Notes: generated from the sequence alone by a model not told the origin. A stretch of DNA of 64,000 nt from Rhodococcus spelaei (GCF_006704125.1 NZ_VIGH01000008.1:186001-250000), one strand, 5' to 3'; counted from the first letter of the stretch, positions 20,013-32,818 are shown. A program made the numbers and translations.

Positions 20013-20557
20013 GCGAGTCCGACGATCCGGGTGTCGCCGACCCCGGTCGGGCCGACCAGCCGGGCGTCTCCGATCCCGGGCGGGGCAGGCGGATCGCCGT
20101 CGATGTCGGCAGCGTGCGCATCGGCGTCGCGGCCAGCGATCCCGACGGCATCCTCGCCACGCCGGTGGAGACGGTGCCGCGGTCGAAGTCCAAGGCGGAT
20201 ACCTCCGACCTCGCGCGACTCGCCGCGATAGTCGAGGAGTACGAGGCCGTAGAGGTTATCGTCGGTCTGCCGCAGACCCTTCGTGGGGAGCGGGGAACCG
20301 CCGCGGGGCTGGCGACGAGGTTCGCCGCGCAGCTCCGGGATCGGCTCGCGCCGGTGCCCGTGCGTATGACCGACGAGCGCTTCACCACGGTCACCGCGTC
20401 ACGGGCGCTGCGGGAGAGCGGGGTCAAGGCCAAGGGTCAACGATCGGTCATCGACCAGGCCGCCGCCGTCGCGATCCTGCAGGGGTGGTTGGACCAGCGG
20501 AGCAGGTACCTGCGGACCCAGCAGGATCCGCACTCACACATGGAGGACGGTCTGTGA
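20009..20557 (+). CDS. ruvX: Putative pre-16S rRNA nuclease / Holliday junction resolvase YqgF
   Basis: A 182-residue RNase H-fold nuclease. YqgF matures the 5' end of 16S rRNA in E. coli, and RuvX of M. tuberculosis has been described as a junction resolvase. Conserved motifs are [19 protein letters not shown] (first catalytic Asp), [14 protein letters not shown] and [15 protein letters not shown], with a late Asp in [17 protein letters not shown]. The N-terminal 27 residues are a family-atypical Asp/Pro/Gly-rich lead. It overlaps alaS by four bases and mltG by four bases (both GTGA), so translation is coupled along the operon. Confidence 0.92.
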   Translation: MSESDDPGVADPGRADQPGVSDPGRGRRIAVDVGSVRIGVAASDPDGILATPVETVPRSKSKADTSDLARLAAIVEEYEAVEVIVGLPQTLRGERGTAAGLATRFAAQLRDRLAPVPVRMTDERFTTVTASRALRESGVKAKGQRSVIDQAAAVAILQGWLDQRSRYLRTQQDPHSHMEDGL

Positions 20558-21801
20558 CCGACGGATGGTCGCGCGAACCCCAGCGCGAACCCCAGCGTTA
20601 TCTCAGCCGAGCCGAGGAACGGCGTCTGCGCGAGGCGGCCGAACGCAAGGGCAAAGGCAAGGGCCGGTTCGTCGTCGCACTCGCGGGACTGGTCGTGGTG
20701 GCGTTGATCTGCGGCGTCGGCTACATCGGCGCGAAGAAGTTCCTCGGCGACAACTCGCCCGCCGACTTCGCGAGCGGCGAGGCAGGCCCGGAGGTCGTCG
20801 TCGTCGTGCAGAGCGGTGACACCGCGACCCAGATCGGCGAGCAGATGGCCGAGAAGGGCGTGGTGGCGAGCAGCGCCGCGTTCTACAACGCCGCGGTCGG
20901 CAACAGTGCGATGAACTCGGTCCAGCCCGGGTACTACCACGTCCAGTCGAAGCTGCCTGCGGCCGACGCGGTCGCCGCGATCGTCGACCCGAACTCGCGG
21001 GTCGGCTCCGTGGTGATCTCGGAGGGCCGTCAGCTCCACGACACCCGCGACGTCACCACCGGCGCGACCAAGCGTGGTATCTACACCCTCATCTCGCAGG
21101 CCAGTTGTGTTCCCGCCGACGGGGGCGTGCCGAAGTGTGTCAGCGTCGCCGATCTCGACGCGGCGGGCGCCAGCCCCGACCTGGCCGGGCTCGGTGTCCC
21201 GGACTGGGCCGCCGCCCAGGTGGCAGGCGTGCCCGACCGCAAGCGGCAGCTCGAGGGTCTGATCGCGGCCGGCAGCTGGGACTTCGACCCGGCGGGAACG
21301 CCGACGGAGATTCTGCGGACCCTGGTCAGCGGCAGCGCCGCCAAGTACGAGGCCACCGGCATCCGGACCGCGGGCGCCGCAGTCGGCCTGTCGCCGTACC
21401 AGGTGCTGATCACGGCGTCGATGGTCGAGCGCGAGTCCCTGCCGAGCGACTTCGGCAAGGTCGCCCGGGTGATCATCAACCGGCTCGCGGTGCCGCAGCG
21501 TCTCGAGTTCGACTCGACGGTGAACTACGCCCTCGACGCCACCGAGGTGGCGACCACCGATGCGGACCGCGCGAGGGTGACGCCCTGGAACACCTACGCC
21601 AAGGACGGTCTGCCGGCCACCCCGATCTCCTCGCCGTCGATCACCGCGGTGCAGGCTGTGGAGGCCGCACCACCCGGCGACTGGCTGTACTTCGTCACCA
21701 TCGACAAGCAGGGCACCACGCTGTTCACCAAGAGCTACGACGAGCACCTCCAGAACATCAAGAAGGCGCAGGGAAGCGGGATCCTCGACAGTGGCCGTTG
21801 A
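20554..21801 (+). CDS. mltG: Endolytic murein transglycosylase MltG
   Basis: A 415-residue inner-membrane lytic transglycosylase that cleaves nascent glycan strands and is thought to set glycan length. A basic cytosolic N-terminus ([21 protein letters not shown]) precedes one transmembrane helix ([22 protein letters not shown], about residues 37-58). A LysM-like region follows ([21 protein letters not shown]), then the YceG catalytic domain. The catalytic Glu is in [26 protein letters not shown], with the supporting [11 protein letters not shown] and [18 protein letters not shown] blocks. The GTG at 20554 overlaps the ruvX stop codon. The last 11 bases overlap aroE. Confidence 0.93.
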   Translation: MTDGWSREPQREPQRYLSRAEERRLREAAERKGKGKGRFVVALAGLVVVALICGVGYIGAKKFLGDNSPADFASGEAGPEVVVVVQSGDTATQIGEQMAEKGVVASSAAFYNAAVGNSAMNSVQPGYYHVQSKLPAADAVAAIVDPNSRVGSVVISEGRQLHDTRDVTTGATKRGIYTLISQASCVPADGGVPKCVSVADLDAAGASPDLAGLGVPDWAAAQVAGVPDRKRQLEGLIAAGSWDFDPAGTPTEILRTLVSGSAAKYEATGIRTAGAAVGLSPYQVLITASMVERESLPSDFGKVARVIINRLAVPQRLEFDSTVNYALDATEVATTDADRARVTPWNTYAKDGLPATPISSPSITAVQAVEAAPPGDWLYFVTIDKQGTTLFTKSYDEHLQNIKKAQGSGILDSGR

Positions 21802-22627
21802 CACACCGGGCATCCCGGGCCCGCGCAAGGCGGCGGTACTCGGCAAGCCGATCGAGCATTCCCGCTCGCCGCAACTGCACCTGGCCGCCTACCGGGCGCT
21901 CGGCCTGACCGACTGGACCTACGACCGCATCGAGTGCACCGGCGAACAGTTGCCGGGCCTCGTCGAAGGCCTGGGCCCGGAGTGGGTCGGGCTGTCGGTC
22001 ACCATGCCCGGCAAGCTGGCCGCGCTCGAGTTCGCGACCGAGCGCACCGAACGGGCCGTGCAGATCGGGTCGGCCAACACGCTGGTCCGGATCGACGGCG
22101 GCTGGCGGGCCGACTGCACCGACGTCGACGGTGTCGCCGGTGCGCTCGCGGAGGTCGGCGTCGTGGACCTCACCGGCGCCGACGCCGTGGTGATCGGCGC
22201 AGGCGGTACCTCCCGGCCCGCGTTGCGTGCGCTCGCGGATCTCGGCGTCCATGGGGTGACGGTGGTTGCCCGTGACGCCGGTCGGGCCGCGGGATCGCTG
22301 GCGTGTGCGGCCGAGATGGGCCTGACGGCCCGGTACGCGGGCTTCGACGATCTGGCCGTCGCCTGCGGCGGCGCCGCGGTCGCGGTGAGCACCGTGCCCG
22401 CCGACGCCGTGGCACCGTTCGCGTCCGCCGTCGCGCAGGCTCCGGTCGTGTTCGACGCGATCTACGACCCCTGGCCCACTCCGCTGGCCTCCGCGGTACA
22501 GGCCGCGGGCGGGATCGTCGTCGACGGACTCCGGATGCTGCTGAACCAGGCGTTCGGTCAGGTCGAGCAGTTCACCGGTCGCCCCGCGCCGCGCGCCGCG
22601 ATGGCCGACGCACTGAACCTGCGCTGA
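21791..22627 (+). CDS. aroE: Shikimate dehydrogenase
   Basis: A 278-residue NADP-dependent enzyme that reduces 3-dehydroshikimate to shikimate, the fourth step of the aromatic pathway. The substrate-binding region has LGKPIEHSRSPQLHLAAY and SVTMPGK (catalytic Lys), and the conserved Asp is in ADCTDVDGV. The nucleotide site is VVIGAGGTSRPALRAL, and the C-terminal block is DGLRMLLNQAFGQVEQFTG. It starts at GTG 21791 within the end of mltG. The other aro genes resume at aroC 2 kb further on, separated by a dehydrogenase and a prepilin peptidase gene. Confidence 0.93.
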   Translation: MAVDTPGIPGPRKAAVLGKPIEHSRSPQLHLAAYRALGLTDWTYDRIECTGEQLPGLVEGLGPEWVGLSVTMPGKLAALEFATERTERAVQIGSANTLVRIDGGWRADCTDVDGVAGALAEVGVVDLTGADAVVIGAGGTSRPALRALADLGVHGVTVVARDAGRAAGSLACAAEMGLTARYAGFDDLAVACGGAAVAVSTVPADAVAPFASAVAQAPVVFDAIYDPWPTPLASAVQAAGGIVVDGLRMLLNQAFGQVEQFTGRPAPRAAMADALNLR

Positions 22628-22791
22628 CGCGCCGAGGAAGCCCCGTCGGACAGTTCCGGCTGTGAATTCGCCGAATGACCGGACACCCGTCCATATGGCT
22701 GTCTACTCTTGGCGCCGCAACCGGAAGGCCACGGCGGCCGCGGGTTCGACGGCGCGGTCGCATCACTGTTGACGACGAGAGCAGGGGTGTC

Positions 22792-23919
22792 ATGAAGACC
22801 AAGGGTGCTTTGATCTGGGAATTCAATCAGCCGTGGGCCATCGAGGAGATCGAGATCGGCGACCCCCACAAGGGCGAGGTCAAGGTCCAGATGGAAGCGT
22901 CGGGCATGTGCCACTCCGACCACCATCTCGTCACCGGCGGCATCCCGATGGCCGGATTCCCCGTCCTCGGCGGCCACGAGGGTGCGGGCATCGTCACCGA
23001 GGTCGGTGAGGGGGTCGAGGACCTCGCACCGGGCGACCACGTCGTGCTGTCGTTCATCCCGTCGTGTGGCAAGTGTCCGTCGTGTCAGGCCGGTCTGCGG
23101 AACCTCTGCGATCTGGGCATGTACCTCCTCGGTGGGGCCTCGGTCAGCGACGGCTCGTTCCGGATCCAGGCCCGCGGCCAGAACGTCTACCCGATGACGC
23201 TGCTCGGCACGTTCTCGCCGTACATGGTGGTGCACCAGAGCTCGGTGGTGAAGATCGACCCGTCGATCCCGTTCGAGGTGGCCTGCCTGGTCGGCTGCGG
23301 CGTCACCACCGGCTACGGGTCGGCCACCCACACGGCCCAGATCCGGCCGGGCCAGGACGTCGCGGTCGTGGGACTCGGCGGTGTCGGCATCTCGGCCCTG
23401 CAGGGTGCGGTCAACTCCGGCGCCCGGTTCATCTTCGCGATCGATCCGGTGGAGTGGAAGCGTGAGCAGGCGCTGAAGTTCGGTGCCACCCACGTCTACG
23501 CGACGGTCGAGGAGGCGGCCGGCGCCATCGCCGAGATCACCGCGGGGGGCATGGCCAAGAAGACCATCGTCACCGTCGGTGAGGTGAACGGTGACGACGT
23601 CGACCTGTGGATGGGAATCACCGCGAAGGCGGGCACCGTCGTGTTGACCGCGATGGGCAGCCTCCTCGACAACAAGGTGACACTCAACCTGTCGATGCTG
23701 ACGCTGTTGCAGAAGAACCTGCAGGGCAGCCTCTTCGGCGGCGCCAACCCGCACTACGACATCCCGCAGCTGCTGTCGATGTACAAGGCGGGCAAGCTCA
23801 ACCTCGACGACATGGTCACGCGGCAGTACCGGCTCGAGCAGATCAACGACGGGTACCGGGACATGCTGGAGGGACGCAACATTCGCGGAATCATCCGCTA
23901 CACCGACGCGGACCGCTGA
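22792..23919 (+). CDS. NDMA-dependent (nicotinoprotein) alcohol dehydrogenase, zinc type
   Basis: A 375-residue medium-chain dehydrogenase of the actinobacterial nicotinoprotein group, whose NAD is tightly bound and re-oxidised by an external acceptor (N,N-dimethyl-4-nitrosoaniline in vitro, probably mycofactocin in vivo). Catalytic zinc ligands are in GMCHSDHHLVTGG and GGHEGAGIV, and the structural zinc ligands are in SCGKCPSCQAGLRNLC. The nucleotide fold is VAVVGLGGVGISALQGAVNSGA, and IDPVEWKREQALKFGATHVY follows. Long stretches look nearly identical to M. tuberculosis Rv3086-type proteins. The ATG at 22792 has a purine-rich GAGAGCAGGGG upstream. Mycofactocin genes are not in the window. 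Confidence 0.88.
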   Translation: MKTKGALIWEFNQPWAIEEIEIGDPHKGEVKVQMEASGMCHSDHHLVTGGIPMAGFPVLGGHEGAGIVTEVGEGVEDLAPGDHVVLSFIPSCGKCPSCQAGLRNLCDLGMYLLGGASVSDGSFRIQARGQNVYPMTLLGTFSPYMVVHQSSVVKIDPSIPFEVACLVGCGVTTGYGSATHTAQIRPGQDVAVVGLGGVGISALQGAVNSGARFIFAIDPVEWKREQALKFGATHVYATVEEAAGAIAEITAGGMAKKTIVTVGEVNGDDVDLWMGITAKAGTVVLTAMGSLLDNKVTLNLSMLTLLQKNLQGSLFGGANPHYDIPQLLSMYKAGKLNLDDMVTRQYRLEQINDGYRDMLEGRNIRGIIRYTDADR

Positions 23920-23991
23920 CCCCGGACGGTGCCGCCATGCGTCCGCTGCGCGTGGCGGCACCGACGAGGACGGCCGGGCCTGCCGCGGGCG

Positions 23992-24025
23992 GTTGTCCAC
24001 AGGACGGGGTTGTCCACAGGACGGC
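23992..24025 (+). repeat. Two tandem DnaA-box-like repeats
   Basis: TTGTCCACA, the actinobacterial form of the DnaA box, occurs at 23993-24001 and 24010-24018 within a 17-bp direct repeat (GTTGTCCACAGGACGGG). It lies 73 bases after the ADH gene and about 50 bases before the prepilin peptidase gene. The function is unknown. Confidence 0.6.
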
Positions 24026-24071
24026 GATCTCGGGCTGTCGGCGGGGGCCTGCCGAGTGAGAGTGTCGAGGC

Positions 24072-24656
24072 ATGGTCACGGTTCTCGCCGCAGTCGTGGG
24101 TGTGCTCGTCGGGTTGGCGACCCGGCCGTTGCTGCGCCGGTTCCTCACGGATCCGCCGCTCTGGTGTGTCGGCGCGACCGCCGTGGGGTTCGCGGTCGCG
24201 GTAGTCGTGGCCGACGGTCCGCTCGTCGTGGCCGCCGTCTGCGCGTTGCTGTGGTGGTGCGTGTGCCTGACTGCCGTCGATGTGCGGGTTCGCCGGCTGC
24301 CGAACGCGCTGACGCTGCCCGGCGCCGCGGCGGTCCTCGTCGTCGGTGCCCTCGCCGGACGAGGGACGTCGGCGCTGGTGGGGGCCGCGCTGCTGGCGGG
24401 CCTGTACCTGGCTGTGCACCTGCTCGCACCGGCCGCGATGGGTGCGGGGGACGTGAAGTTGGCGCTCGGTCTCGGCGCGGCGGCGGGGATCGCGGGCGGT
24501 CGGGCGTGGCTGCTCGCTGCCGTCGGTGCGGTCGCCCTCACCGCCGTGGTCGGGGTGGCCGTTCTCGCTGCCGGCAGGCGCGGCGTCAGCCTGCCGCACG
24601 GCCCGTCGATGTGCGCCGCGACGGTGCTGGCAATGGTCGCCGCCGGGGGAGCGTAG
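24072..24656 (+). CDS. Prepilin peptidase, A24 family, short form
   Basis: A 194-residue polytopic membrane protein made almost wholly of hydrophobic segments. The two aspartates of type IV prepilin peptidases are present: CLTAVDVRVRRLPNALTLPG (first Asp, with the following R-LP-N) and the GxGD motif in GAGDVKLALGLG. The N-terminal methylase domain of the long PilD form is absent, as in actinobacterial versions that process Flp/Tad-type pilins. No pilin or tad genes are in the window. An in-frame ATG at 24072 is used; the upstream bases give no strong ribosome site. The gene sits between aroE and aroC, as I recall for M. tuberculosis Rv2551c. Confidence 0.85.
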   Translation: MVTVLAAVVGVLVGLATRPLLRRFLTDPPLWCVGATAVGFAVAVVVADGPLVVAAVCALLWWCVCLTAVDVRVRRLPNALTLPGAAAVLVVGALAGRGTSALVGAALLAGLYLAVHLLAPAAMGAGDVKLALGLGAAAGIAGGRAWLLAAVGAVALTAVVGVAVLAAGRRGVSLPHGPSMCAATVLAMVAAGGA

Positions 24657-24710
24657 CGGGGGACCGGCCGGTGTGCGGCCGGGTTGGGCTTTCGTGAAAG
24701 GATGGTCAGC

Positions 24711-25901
24711 GTGCTGCGCTGGATAACTGCCGGAGAATCCCACGGTCCCGCCCTGGTCGCCCTCCTCGACGGGATGGTCGCCGGGGTCGAGGTCACCTCG
24801 GACGAGATTTCTGCCCAATTGGCCCGCCGCCGCCTCGGTTACGGCCGCGGCGCGCGTATGGCCTTCGAGGCCGACAAGGTCACCGTGCTCGGCGGCGTCC
24901 GCCACGGCCGGACCATGGGCGGTCCCGTCGCCATCGAGGTCGGCAACACCGAGTGGCCCAAGTGGGAGACCGTCATGTCGGCCGACCCGGTCGACGAGGC
25001 GCTGCTCAAGGACCTCGCGCGCAACGCGCCGCTGACCCGTCCCCGACCCGGGCACGCCGACTACTCGGGCATGCTCAAGTACGGCTTCGACGACGCCCGT
25101 CCGGTCCTCGAGCGGGCCAGTGCCCGCGAGACCGCCGCCCGCGTCGCCGCCGGCACCGTGGCCCGCAACTTCCTGCGCCAGGTGTTCGGCGTCGAGGTCA
25201 TCTCGCACGTGATCTCCATCGGCACTGCGGCGTCCGCGCCGGACAGCCCGCTGCCCACGGCCGACGATCTCGCCGCGATCGACGCCAGCCCGGTGCGTGC
25301 CTTCGGTGCAGAGGCGGAGGCCGCGATGATCGCCGAGATCGAGGCGGCCAAGAAGGAAGGCGACACCCTCGGCGGCATCGTCGAGGTCATCGTCGAGGGG
25401 CTGCCCGTCGGCCTCGGTTCGTTCATCAGCGGCGAGAACCGTCTCGACTCGCGACTTGCCGCCGCCCTGATGGGAATTCAGGCCATCAAGGGCGTCGAGG
25501 TCGGCGATGGCTTCGAGACCTCGCGTCGGCGCGGCAGTGCAGCGCACGACGAGATCAAGCCCGGCCCGGACGGCGTGCTGCGCTCGACCAACCGCGCGGG
25601 CGGCCTCGAGGGCGGCATGACCAACGGCGAGGCACTGAGGGTGCGGGCGGCGATGAAGCCGATCTCCACCGTCCCGCGCGCACTGGCGACCGTCGACATG
25701 GCGACCGGCGAGGAAGCCGTGGCCATCCATCAGCGCAGCGACGTGTGCGCGGTACCCGCTGCCGGCGTGGTCGCCGAGTCCATGGTCGCGCTCGTGGTCG
25801 CACAGGCGGCGCTGGAGAAGTTCGGTGGCGACTCGGCCGACGAGACCGCGCGCAACGTCGAGGGCTACCTGGCGGCAGTGCGGGAGCGACTGGCGAGGTG
25901 A
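24711..25901 (+). CDS. aroC: Chorismate synthase
   Basis: A 396-residue FMN-dependent lyase that converts 5-enolpyruvylshikimate-3-phosphate to chorismate, the last common step to aromatic amino acids, folate and menaquinone. Family signatures are present: [20 protein letters not shown] at the N-terminus, [47 protein letters not shown], and [28 protein letters not shown]. The GTG at 24711 is preferred over ATG 24702 because GAAAGGA lies 8 bases before it and the family begins MLRW. It starts the tight run aroC-aroK-aroB-aroQ. Confidence 0.96.
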   Translation: MLRWITAGESHGPALVALLDGMVAGVEVTSDEISAQLARRRLGYGRGARMAFEADKVTVLGGVRHGRTMGGPVAIEVGNTEWPKWETVMSADPVDEALLKDLARNAPLTRPRPGHADYSGMLKYGFDDARPVLERASARETAARVAAGTVARNFLRQVFGVEVISHVISIGTAASAPDSPLPTADDLAAIDASPVRAFGAEAEAAMIAEIEAAKKEGDTLGGIVEVIVEGLPVGLGSFISGENRLDSRLAAALMGIQAIKGVEVGDGFETSRRRGSAAHDEIKPGPDGVLRSTNRAGGLEGGMTNGEALRVRAAMKPISTVPRALATVDMATGEEAVAIHQRSDVCAVPAAGVVAESMVALVVAQAALEKFGGDSADETARNVEGYLAAVRERLAR

Positions 25902-25908
25902 CGTCCCG

Positions 25909-26415
25909 ATGACCCCGCGTGCGGTGCTCATCGGGCCGCCCGGCGCGGGTAAGTCCACCATCGGTCGCAGGCTGGCCCGGGCTCTGGACGTGGACATCTT
26001 CGACACCGACGTGGCGATCGAACGCGAGACCGGCCGGACCATCCCGGAGATCTTCGCGCATGACGGCGAACCGGCCTTCCGGACGATCGAGGAGGACGTG
26101 GTGCGGCGCGCCCTGCTCGAGCAGGACGGCATCGTCTCGCTCGGCGGCGGCTCGATCCTGTCCGAGGCCACCCGGGAGCGACTGGCCGGGCATACCGTGG
26201 TGTACCTGGAGATCAGCGTCGCGGAGGGCCTCAAGCGGACCGGTGCGAACGACTCGCGACCGCTGCTCGCGGGCGGCGACCCGCGGCAGAAGTACCGCGA
26301 CCTGATGCGGCGCAGGCGGCCGCTGTACCGGAAGGTGTCGACCATCCGGGTGCGCACCGACGGTCGCAGCCCGGCGCGCGTCGTGCAGCAACTCGTCGCC
26401 AAACTGGAACCGTAG
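25909..26415 (+). CDS. aroK: Shikimate kinase
   Basis: A 168-residue P-loop kinase that phosphorylates shikimate at the 3-hydroxyl. Walker A is [19 protein letters not shown]. The shikimate-binding DTD is in [27 protein letters not shown] is in [18 protein letters not shown], and the adenine/lid Arg region is [30 protein letters not shown]. The ATG at 25909 is 7 bases after the aroC stop, so the genes are co-transcribed. The length is typical. Confidence 0.95.
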   Translation: MTPRAVLIGPPGAGKSTIGRRLARALDVDIFDTDVAIERETGRTIPEIFAHDGEPAFRTIEEDVVRRALLEQDGIVSLGGGSILSEATRERLAGHTVVYLEISVAEGLKRTGANDSRPLLAGGDPRQKYRDLMRRRRPLYRKVSTIRVRTDGRSPARVVQQLVAKLEP

Positions 26416-26421
26416 AAGTAG

Positions 26422-27974
<1,553 letters not shown>

Positions 27975-27986
27975 AAGCGGCTGCGC

Positions 27987-28036
27987 CGCCTGTGAGTCCT
28001 TCCGGTCCGTCAGAGGGCCAGAAGGACTCACAGGCG
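27987..28036. terminator. Bidirectional terminator between aroQ and the membrane protein gene
   Basis: A perfect 16-bp inverted repeat (CGCCTGTGAGTCCTTC at 27987-28002 with its complement at 28021-28036) has an 18-base loop. It lies 12 bases after aroQ and 11 bases from the stop of the opposing gene. Confidence 0.88.
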
Positions 28037-28047
28037 CGAAGCGCCCG

Positions 28048-28782
28048 TTACTCGGCTCGGTGCGAGCCCTGGGTTCCGGTCTGGTCCTCGGTGTGGGGGC
28101 GGACCGCCTCGAACACCTCGGTGGGTGCGTTCTCGTCGTAGTGTCCCGCTTCGTGCTGTGCCTGGTCGTGCTGAGGCTCGGAGTAGTCGCCGTCCGCGTA
28201 CCCGGCGCCCTCGTCGCTGTACGGACCCTCCGCGAAGCCGTACGGGCTCTCGTCCTCGCTCTCGTGCGACCACGCCGACGTGTCCCCGACCGCTGCGCCC
28301 GCGGCGCCGACCCCGGCGCCCACGGCCACCGGAGCGGCGGACTTCGGGGCCTTCTTAGCGTCACGGCGCACGATGAGCCGGCCCACCGTGACCGCGGCCA
28401 TCGCCGGCACGAAGACCAGCAGCACGGTGAACGCCGCACCGGAGGACAGTTCGAAGAAGAGGGAGTTCTCACCCAGGGCGATGTCGGAGACGGCGCCGAT
28501 GAGCCAGGAGACCGCGCCGGCGAGCAGACCGGCGACCACGGCGGCCTTGAGCCACCGCATCGTCAGGTCCGCGCCCTCCTCTTCCTCACCGGGATGCGCA
28601 CGCGCGTCCCGGATGCCGTCGAGTCCCGCCCAGATCAGTGCCGCGAGGATCACCACCGCCACGCCCAACCACCGCAGTGTCGAGCCGTGCAGGGGCCATT
28701 CGGTGACGGCTATGCCGAGCAGTACACGCGTCACCACGTGCACGAATGCCATACCGAGACCACGAAGAAGCCACGAGTTCAT
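28048..28782 (-). CDS. B-4DMT-type membrane protein with acidic cytosolic tail
   Basis: A 244-residue protein with four predicted membrane segments in its first half (LGMAFVHVVTRVLLGIAV, LRWLGVAVVILAALIWAGL, WLKAAVVAGLLAGAVSWLIGA and AAFTVLLVFVPAMAAVTVGRL). A hydrophilic tail follows, rich in Asp, Glu, His and Tyr (GPYSDEGAGYADGDYSEPQHDQAQHEAGHYDE). Annotation pipelines call relatives 'B-4DMT family transporter'; no function is established. The ATG at 28782 gives MNSWLLRGLG. Its position between aroQ and pepQ matches M. tuberculosis Rv2536, from memory. The His/acid-rich tail could bind metal, but that is speculation. Confidence 0.7.
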   Translation of the reverse strand: MNSWLLRGLGMAFVHVVTRVLLGIAVTEWPLHGSTLRWLGVAVVILAALIWAGLDGIRDARAHPGEEEEGADLTMRWLKAAVVAGLLAGAVSWLIGAVSDIALGENSLFFELSSGAAFTVLLVFVPAMAAVTVGRLIVRRDAKKAPKSAAPVAVGAGVGAAGAAVGDTSAWSHESEDESPYGFAEGPYSDEGAGYADGDYSEPQHDQAQHEAGHYDENAPTEVFEAVRPHTEDQTGTQGSHRAE

Positions 28783-28871
28783 GCGGACAGCGTAGCTACC
28801 GCCTGAACTGGGCTGTGGTCTAACCCACATCGTGGGCAGCGTCACTGTCGCGGGGGCAGTAGGTTGGGACG

Positions 28872-29978
28872 ATGCCCACCGCCGATCACGGGTCCCGCCG
28901 CGCCGCGCTGAGAGCAGTGCTTGCCGAGCGCGGTGTCGACGCGCTCCTGGTGACCGACCTGCTCAACATCAGATACCTGACCGGTTTCACCGGCTCGAAC
29001 GCGGCGCTCGTCGTCGACGCCCGCGACGCGGAGGGCGCCGAGGACCGCACGGTGATCTGCACGGACGGTCGGTACGTGATCCAGGTCGGCGAACAGGTGC
29101 CGGACCTGCGCGCGCTCATCGACCGGTCGAGCGCTCCGGCATTGGTCCGCATGCTGACCGCGGACCCGGGCATCCGAGTCGGCTTCGAGAGTCACGTCGT
29201 GACCGTCGACGCACTGTCCGGCTGGCAGTCGGTCGCACCGGACCTCGACTTCGTCCGCACCCCTGGCTGCGTCGAACGACTGCGGATGGTCAAGGACGAG
29301 CACGAGGTGTCCCTGCTGCGTCGGGCCTGCGCGTCCGCCGACCTGGCGTTGGCCGTCCTCGTCGAGCGTGGGGGGCTGCGGCCCGGGCGCACCGAACGTG
29401 AGGTCGGACGGGAACTGGAGTTCCTGATGCTCGAGCACGGCGCGGACGGCATCTCCTTCGAGACGATCGTCGCGACGGGCGCGAACTCGGCGGTCCCGCA
29501 CCACCGCCCGACCGACGCGGTGCTGGCGGCCGGCGACTTCGTCAAACTCGACTTCGGCGCGACGGTCGAGGGCTATCACTCGGACATGACCCGTACCTAC
29601 GTCCTCGGCTCGGCGGCGGACTGGCAACGCGACGTCTACGACCTCGTGGCCCGGGCGCAGGCGGCGGGCCGGGCGGCGCTGGCGCCCGGCGTGGAGGTCG
29701 CCTCGGTGGACGCCGCGGCCCGGTCGGTGATCGAGGACGCGGGCTACGGCGAGCTGTTCGTGCACGGTCTCGGGCACGGCGTCGGCCTGGAAATCCACGA
29801 AGCACCGGGAATCGGCAAGCTCGGCACCGGTACACTGCTAGCCGGTGCGGCTGTAACTGTCGAGCCGGGTGTGTATTTCTCCGGGCGCGGAGGCGTCAGG
29901 ATCGAGGACACTCTCGTGGTTCGCGAGCAGGAGCCGGAGCTCCTCACCCTCACCAGCAAGGATCTCGCAATCGTCTGA
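28872..29978 (+). CDS. pepQ: Xaa-Pro dipeptidase/aminopeptidase (M24 family)
   Basis: A 368-residue cytosolic metallopeptidase that removes residues next to proline. The N-terminal creatinase-like domain has LLVTDLLNIRYLTGFTGSNAAL. The pita-bread catalytic domain carries the five metal ligands: the two Asp of VKLDFGATVEGYHSDMTRTY, the His of VHGLGHGVGLEIHE, the Glu of TVEPGVYFSGRGG and the Glu of VRIEDTLVV. The ATG at 28872 follows a GGACG context without a strong ribosome site. It leads the pepQ-efp-nusB group, with a 16-base gap to efp. Confidence 0.93.
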   Translation: MPTADHGSRRAALRAVLAERGVDALLVTDLLNIRYLTGFTGSNAALVVDARDAEGAEDRTVICTDGRYVIQVGEQVPDLRALIDRSSAPALVRMLTADPGIRVGFESHVVTVDALSGWQSVAPDLDFVRTPGCVERLRMVKDEHEVSLLRRACASADLALAVLVERGGLRPGRTEREVGRELEFLMLEHGADGISFETIVATGANSAVPHHRPTDAVLAAGDFVKLDFGATVEGYHSDMTRTYVLGSAADWQRDVYDLVARAQAAGRAALAPGVEVASVDAAARSVIEDAGYGELFVHGLGHGVGLEIHEAPGIGKLGTGTLLAGAAVTVEPGVYFSGRGGVRIEDTLVVREQEPELLTLTSKDLAIV

Positions 29979-29994
29979 AGGAGACGCGAAGTAA

Positions 29995-30558
29995 GTGGCT
30001 GACACCAGTGATTTCAAGAACGGGCTCGTGCTGAAGATCGAGGGCCAGCTCTGGCAGATCATCGAGTTCCAGCACGTCAAGCCGGGCAAGGGCCCCGCCT
30101 TCGTGCGCACCAAGCTCAAGAACGTGCTCTCCGGCAAGAACGTGGACAAGACTTTCAACGCCGGCGTCAAGGTCGAGACCGCAACCGTCGACCGCCGCGA
30201 CATGACCTACCTCTACCACGACGGTAGCGACTACGTCTTCATGGACGGCGACACCTACGACCAGATCTCCATCAGCCAGGAGACCGTCGGCGACGGCGCG
30301 CGTTTCCTGCTCGAGAACATGGCCGTGCAGGTCGCCACCCACGAGGACGCGCCGCTGTTCGTCGAGCTGCCCGTCACCGTCGAGCTGGTCGTGCAGCACA
30401 CCGACCCGGGTCTGCAGGGCGACCGTTCGACCGGCGGCACCAAGCCCGCCACCCTCGAGACCGGCGCCGAGGTGCAGGTCCCGCTGTTCATCAACACCGG
30501 CGACAAGCTCAAGATCGACTCCCGTGACGGCAACTACCTGGGCCGCGTGAACTCGTAG
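29995..30558 (+). CDS. efp: Elongation factor P
   Basis: A 187-residue three-domain, tRNA-shaped factor that relieves ribosome stalling at polyproline. Domain I contains the tip loop [18 protein letters not shown], whose Lys is the residue modified in other phyla. I see no modification enzymes in the window, and actinobacterial EF-P is generally described as working with this lysine unmodified. Domains II and III end with [29 protein letters not shown]. The GTG at 29995 has GAAGGAGA upstream. Its function is relevant to the proline-rich leader peptide at 59878-59955. Confidence 0.96.
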   Translation: MADTSDFKNGLVLKIEGQLWQIIEFQHVKPGKGPAFVRTKLKNVLSGKNVDKTFNAGVKVETATVDRRDMTYLYHDGSDYVFMDGDTYDQISISQETVGDGARFLLENMAVQVATHEDAPLFVELPVTVELVVQHTDPGLQGDRSTGGTKPATLETGAEVQVPLFINTGDKLKIDSRDGNYLGRVNS

Positions 30559-30559
30559 C

Positions 30560-31081
30560 GTGTCCGGTAGTCACAAGAAGTTCGGGGCCCGGCACAAGGC
30601 CCGTAAGCGCGCGGTCGACTTCCTCTTCGAGGCGGAGGCCCGCGACCTGGATCCGGTGGACCTGGCGACCGAGCGAACCGAGCTCGCAACCAAGGACGAC
30701 GCCGTCGCGCCGGTCAGCCCGTACACCGTCACGGTGGTGACCGGGGTCGCGGAGAACCTGGACCGGCTCGACCGGGTCATCGCCGACCACCTGCAGGACT
30801 GGACCCTGGACCGGCTGCCCGCCGTGGACCGGGCGATCCTGCGCATTGCGGTGTGGGAGTTGTTCCATGCCACGGACGTGCCGCCGGTGGTCGCGGTGGA
30901 CGAGGCCGTCGAGCTCGCGAAGGAGCTGTCGACCGACGACTCGCCGGGGTTCGTCAACGGCGTACTCGGACAGGTCGTGCTGGTCGCCCCGCAGGTGCGG
31001 GCCGCGGCCGCAGCGACCTCCCAGCGCCCCGAGTCGGCCGAGCCGGCGCCGGGCGCCGCAGACGGTCACGACGACGCCTGA
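30560..31081 (+). CDS. nusB: Transcription antitermination factor NusB
   Basis: A 173-residue helical RNA-binding protein that, with NusE (S10), binds boxA in rRNA leaders. Conserved segments are [21 protein letters not shown] at the N-terminus, [42 protein letters not shown] in the middle, and [27 protein letters not shown] near the end. An Ala/Pro-rich tail of about 25 residues follows. The GTG start is one base after the efp stop, which indicates one transcript. A hairpin terminator follows at 31095-31133. Confidence 0.94.
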   Translation: MSGSHKKFGARHKARKRAVDFLFEAEARDLDPVDLATERTELATKDDAVAPVSPYTVTVVTGVAENLDRLDRVIADHLQDWTLDRLPAVDRAILRIAVWELFHATDVPPVVAVDEAVELAKELSTDDSPGFVNGVLGQVVLVAPQVRAAAAATSQRPESAEPAPGAADGHDDA

Positions 31082-31094
31082 CCTCATGGCGTGA

Positions 31095-31133
31095 ACGGAC
31101 GCCACGGACTGATTGCCGGTCCGTGGCGTTCGT
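31095..31133 (+). terminator. Hairpin terminator after nusB
   Basis: An 11-bp perfect stem (ACGCCACGGAC at 31099-31109 with 31119-31129) has a 9-base loop and can be extended by about four pairs including a G-U. It begins 14 bases after the nusB stop and separates it from the pyr operon. Confidence 0.85.
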
Positions 31134-31160
31134 CGTTCCGGGGGCGGCGAGTGTGGCTGA

Positions 31161-32814
<1,654 letters not shown>

Positions 32815-32818
<4 letters not shown>

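Noticed and set aside
31095-31133. PyrR-dependent attenuator
   Set aside because: The hairpin lies before the likely pyr promoter region and 14 bases after nusB, so it is better explained as the nusB terminator.
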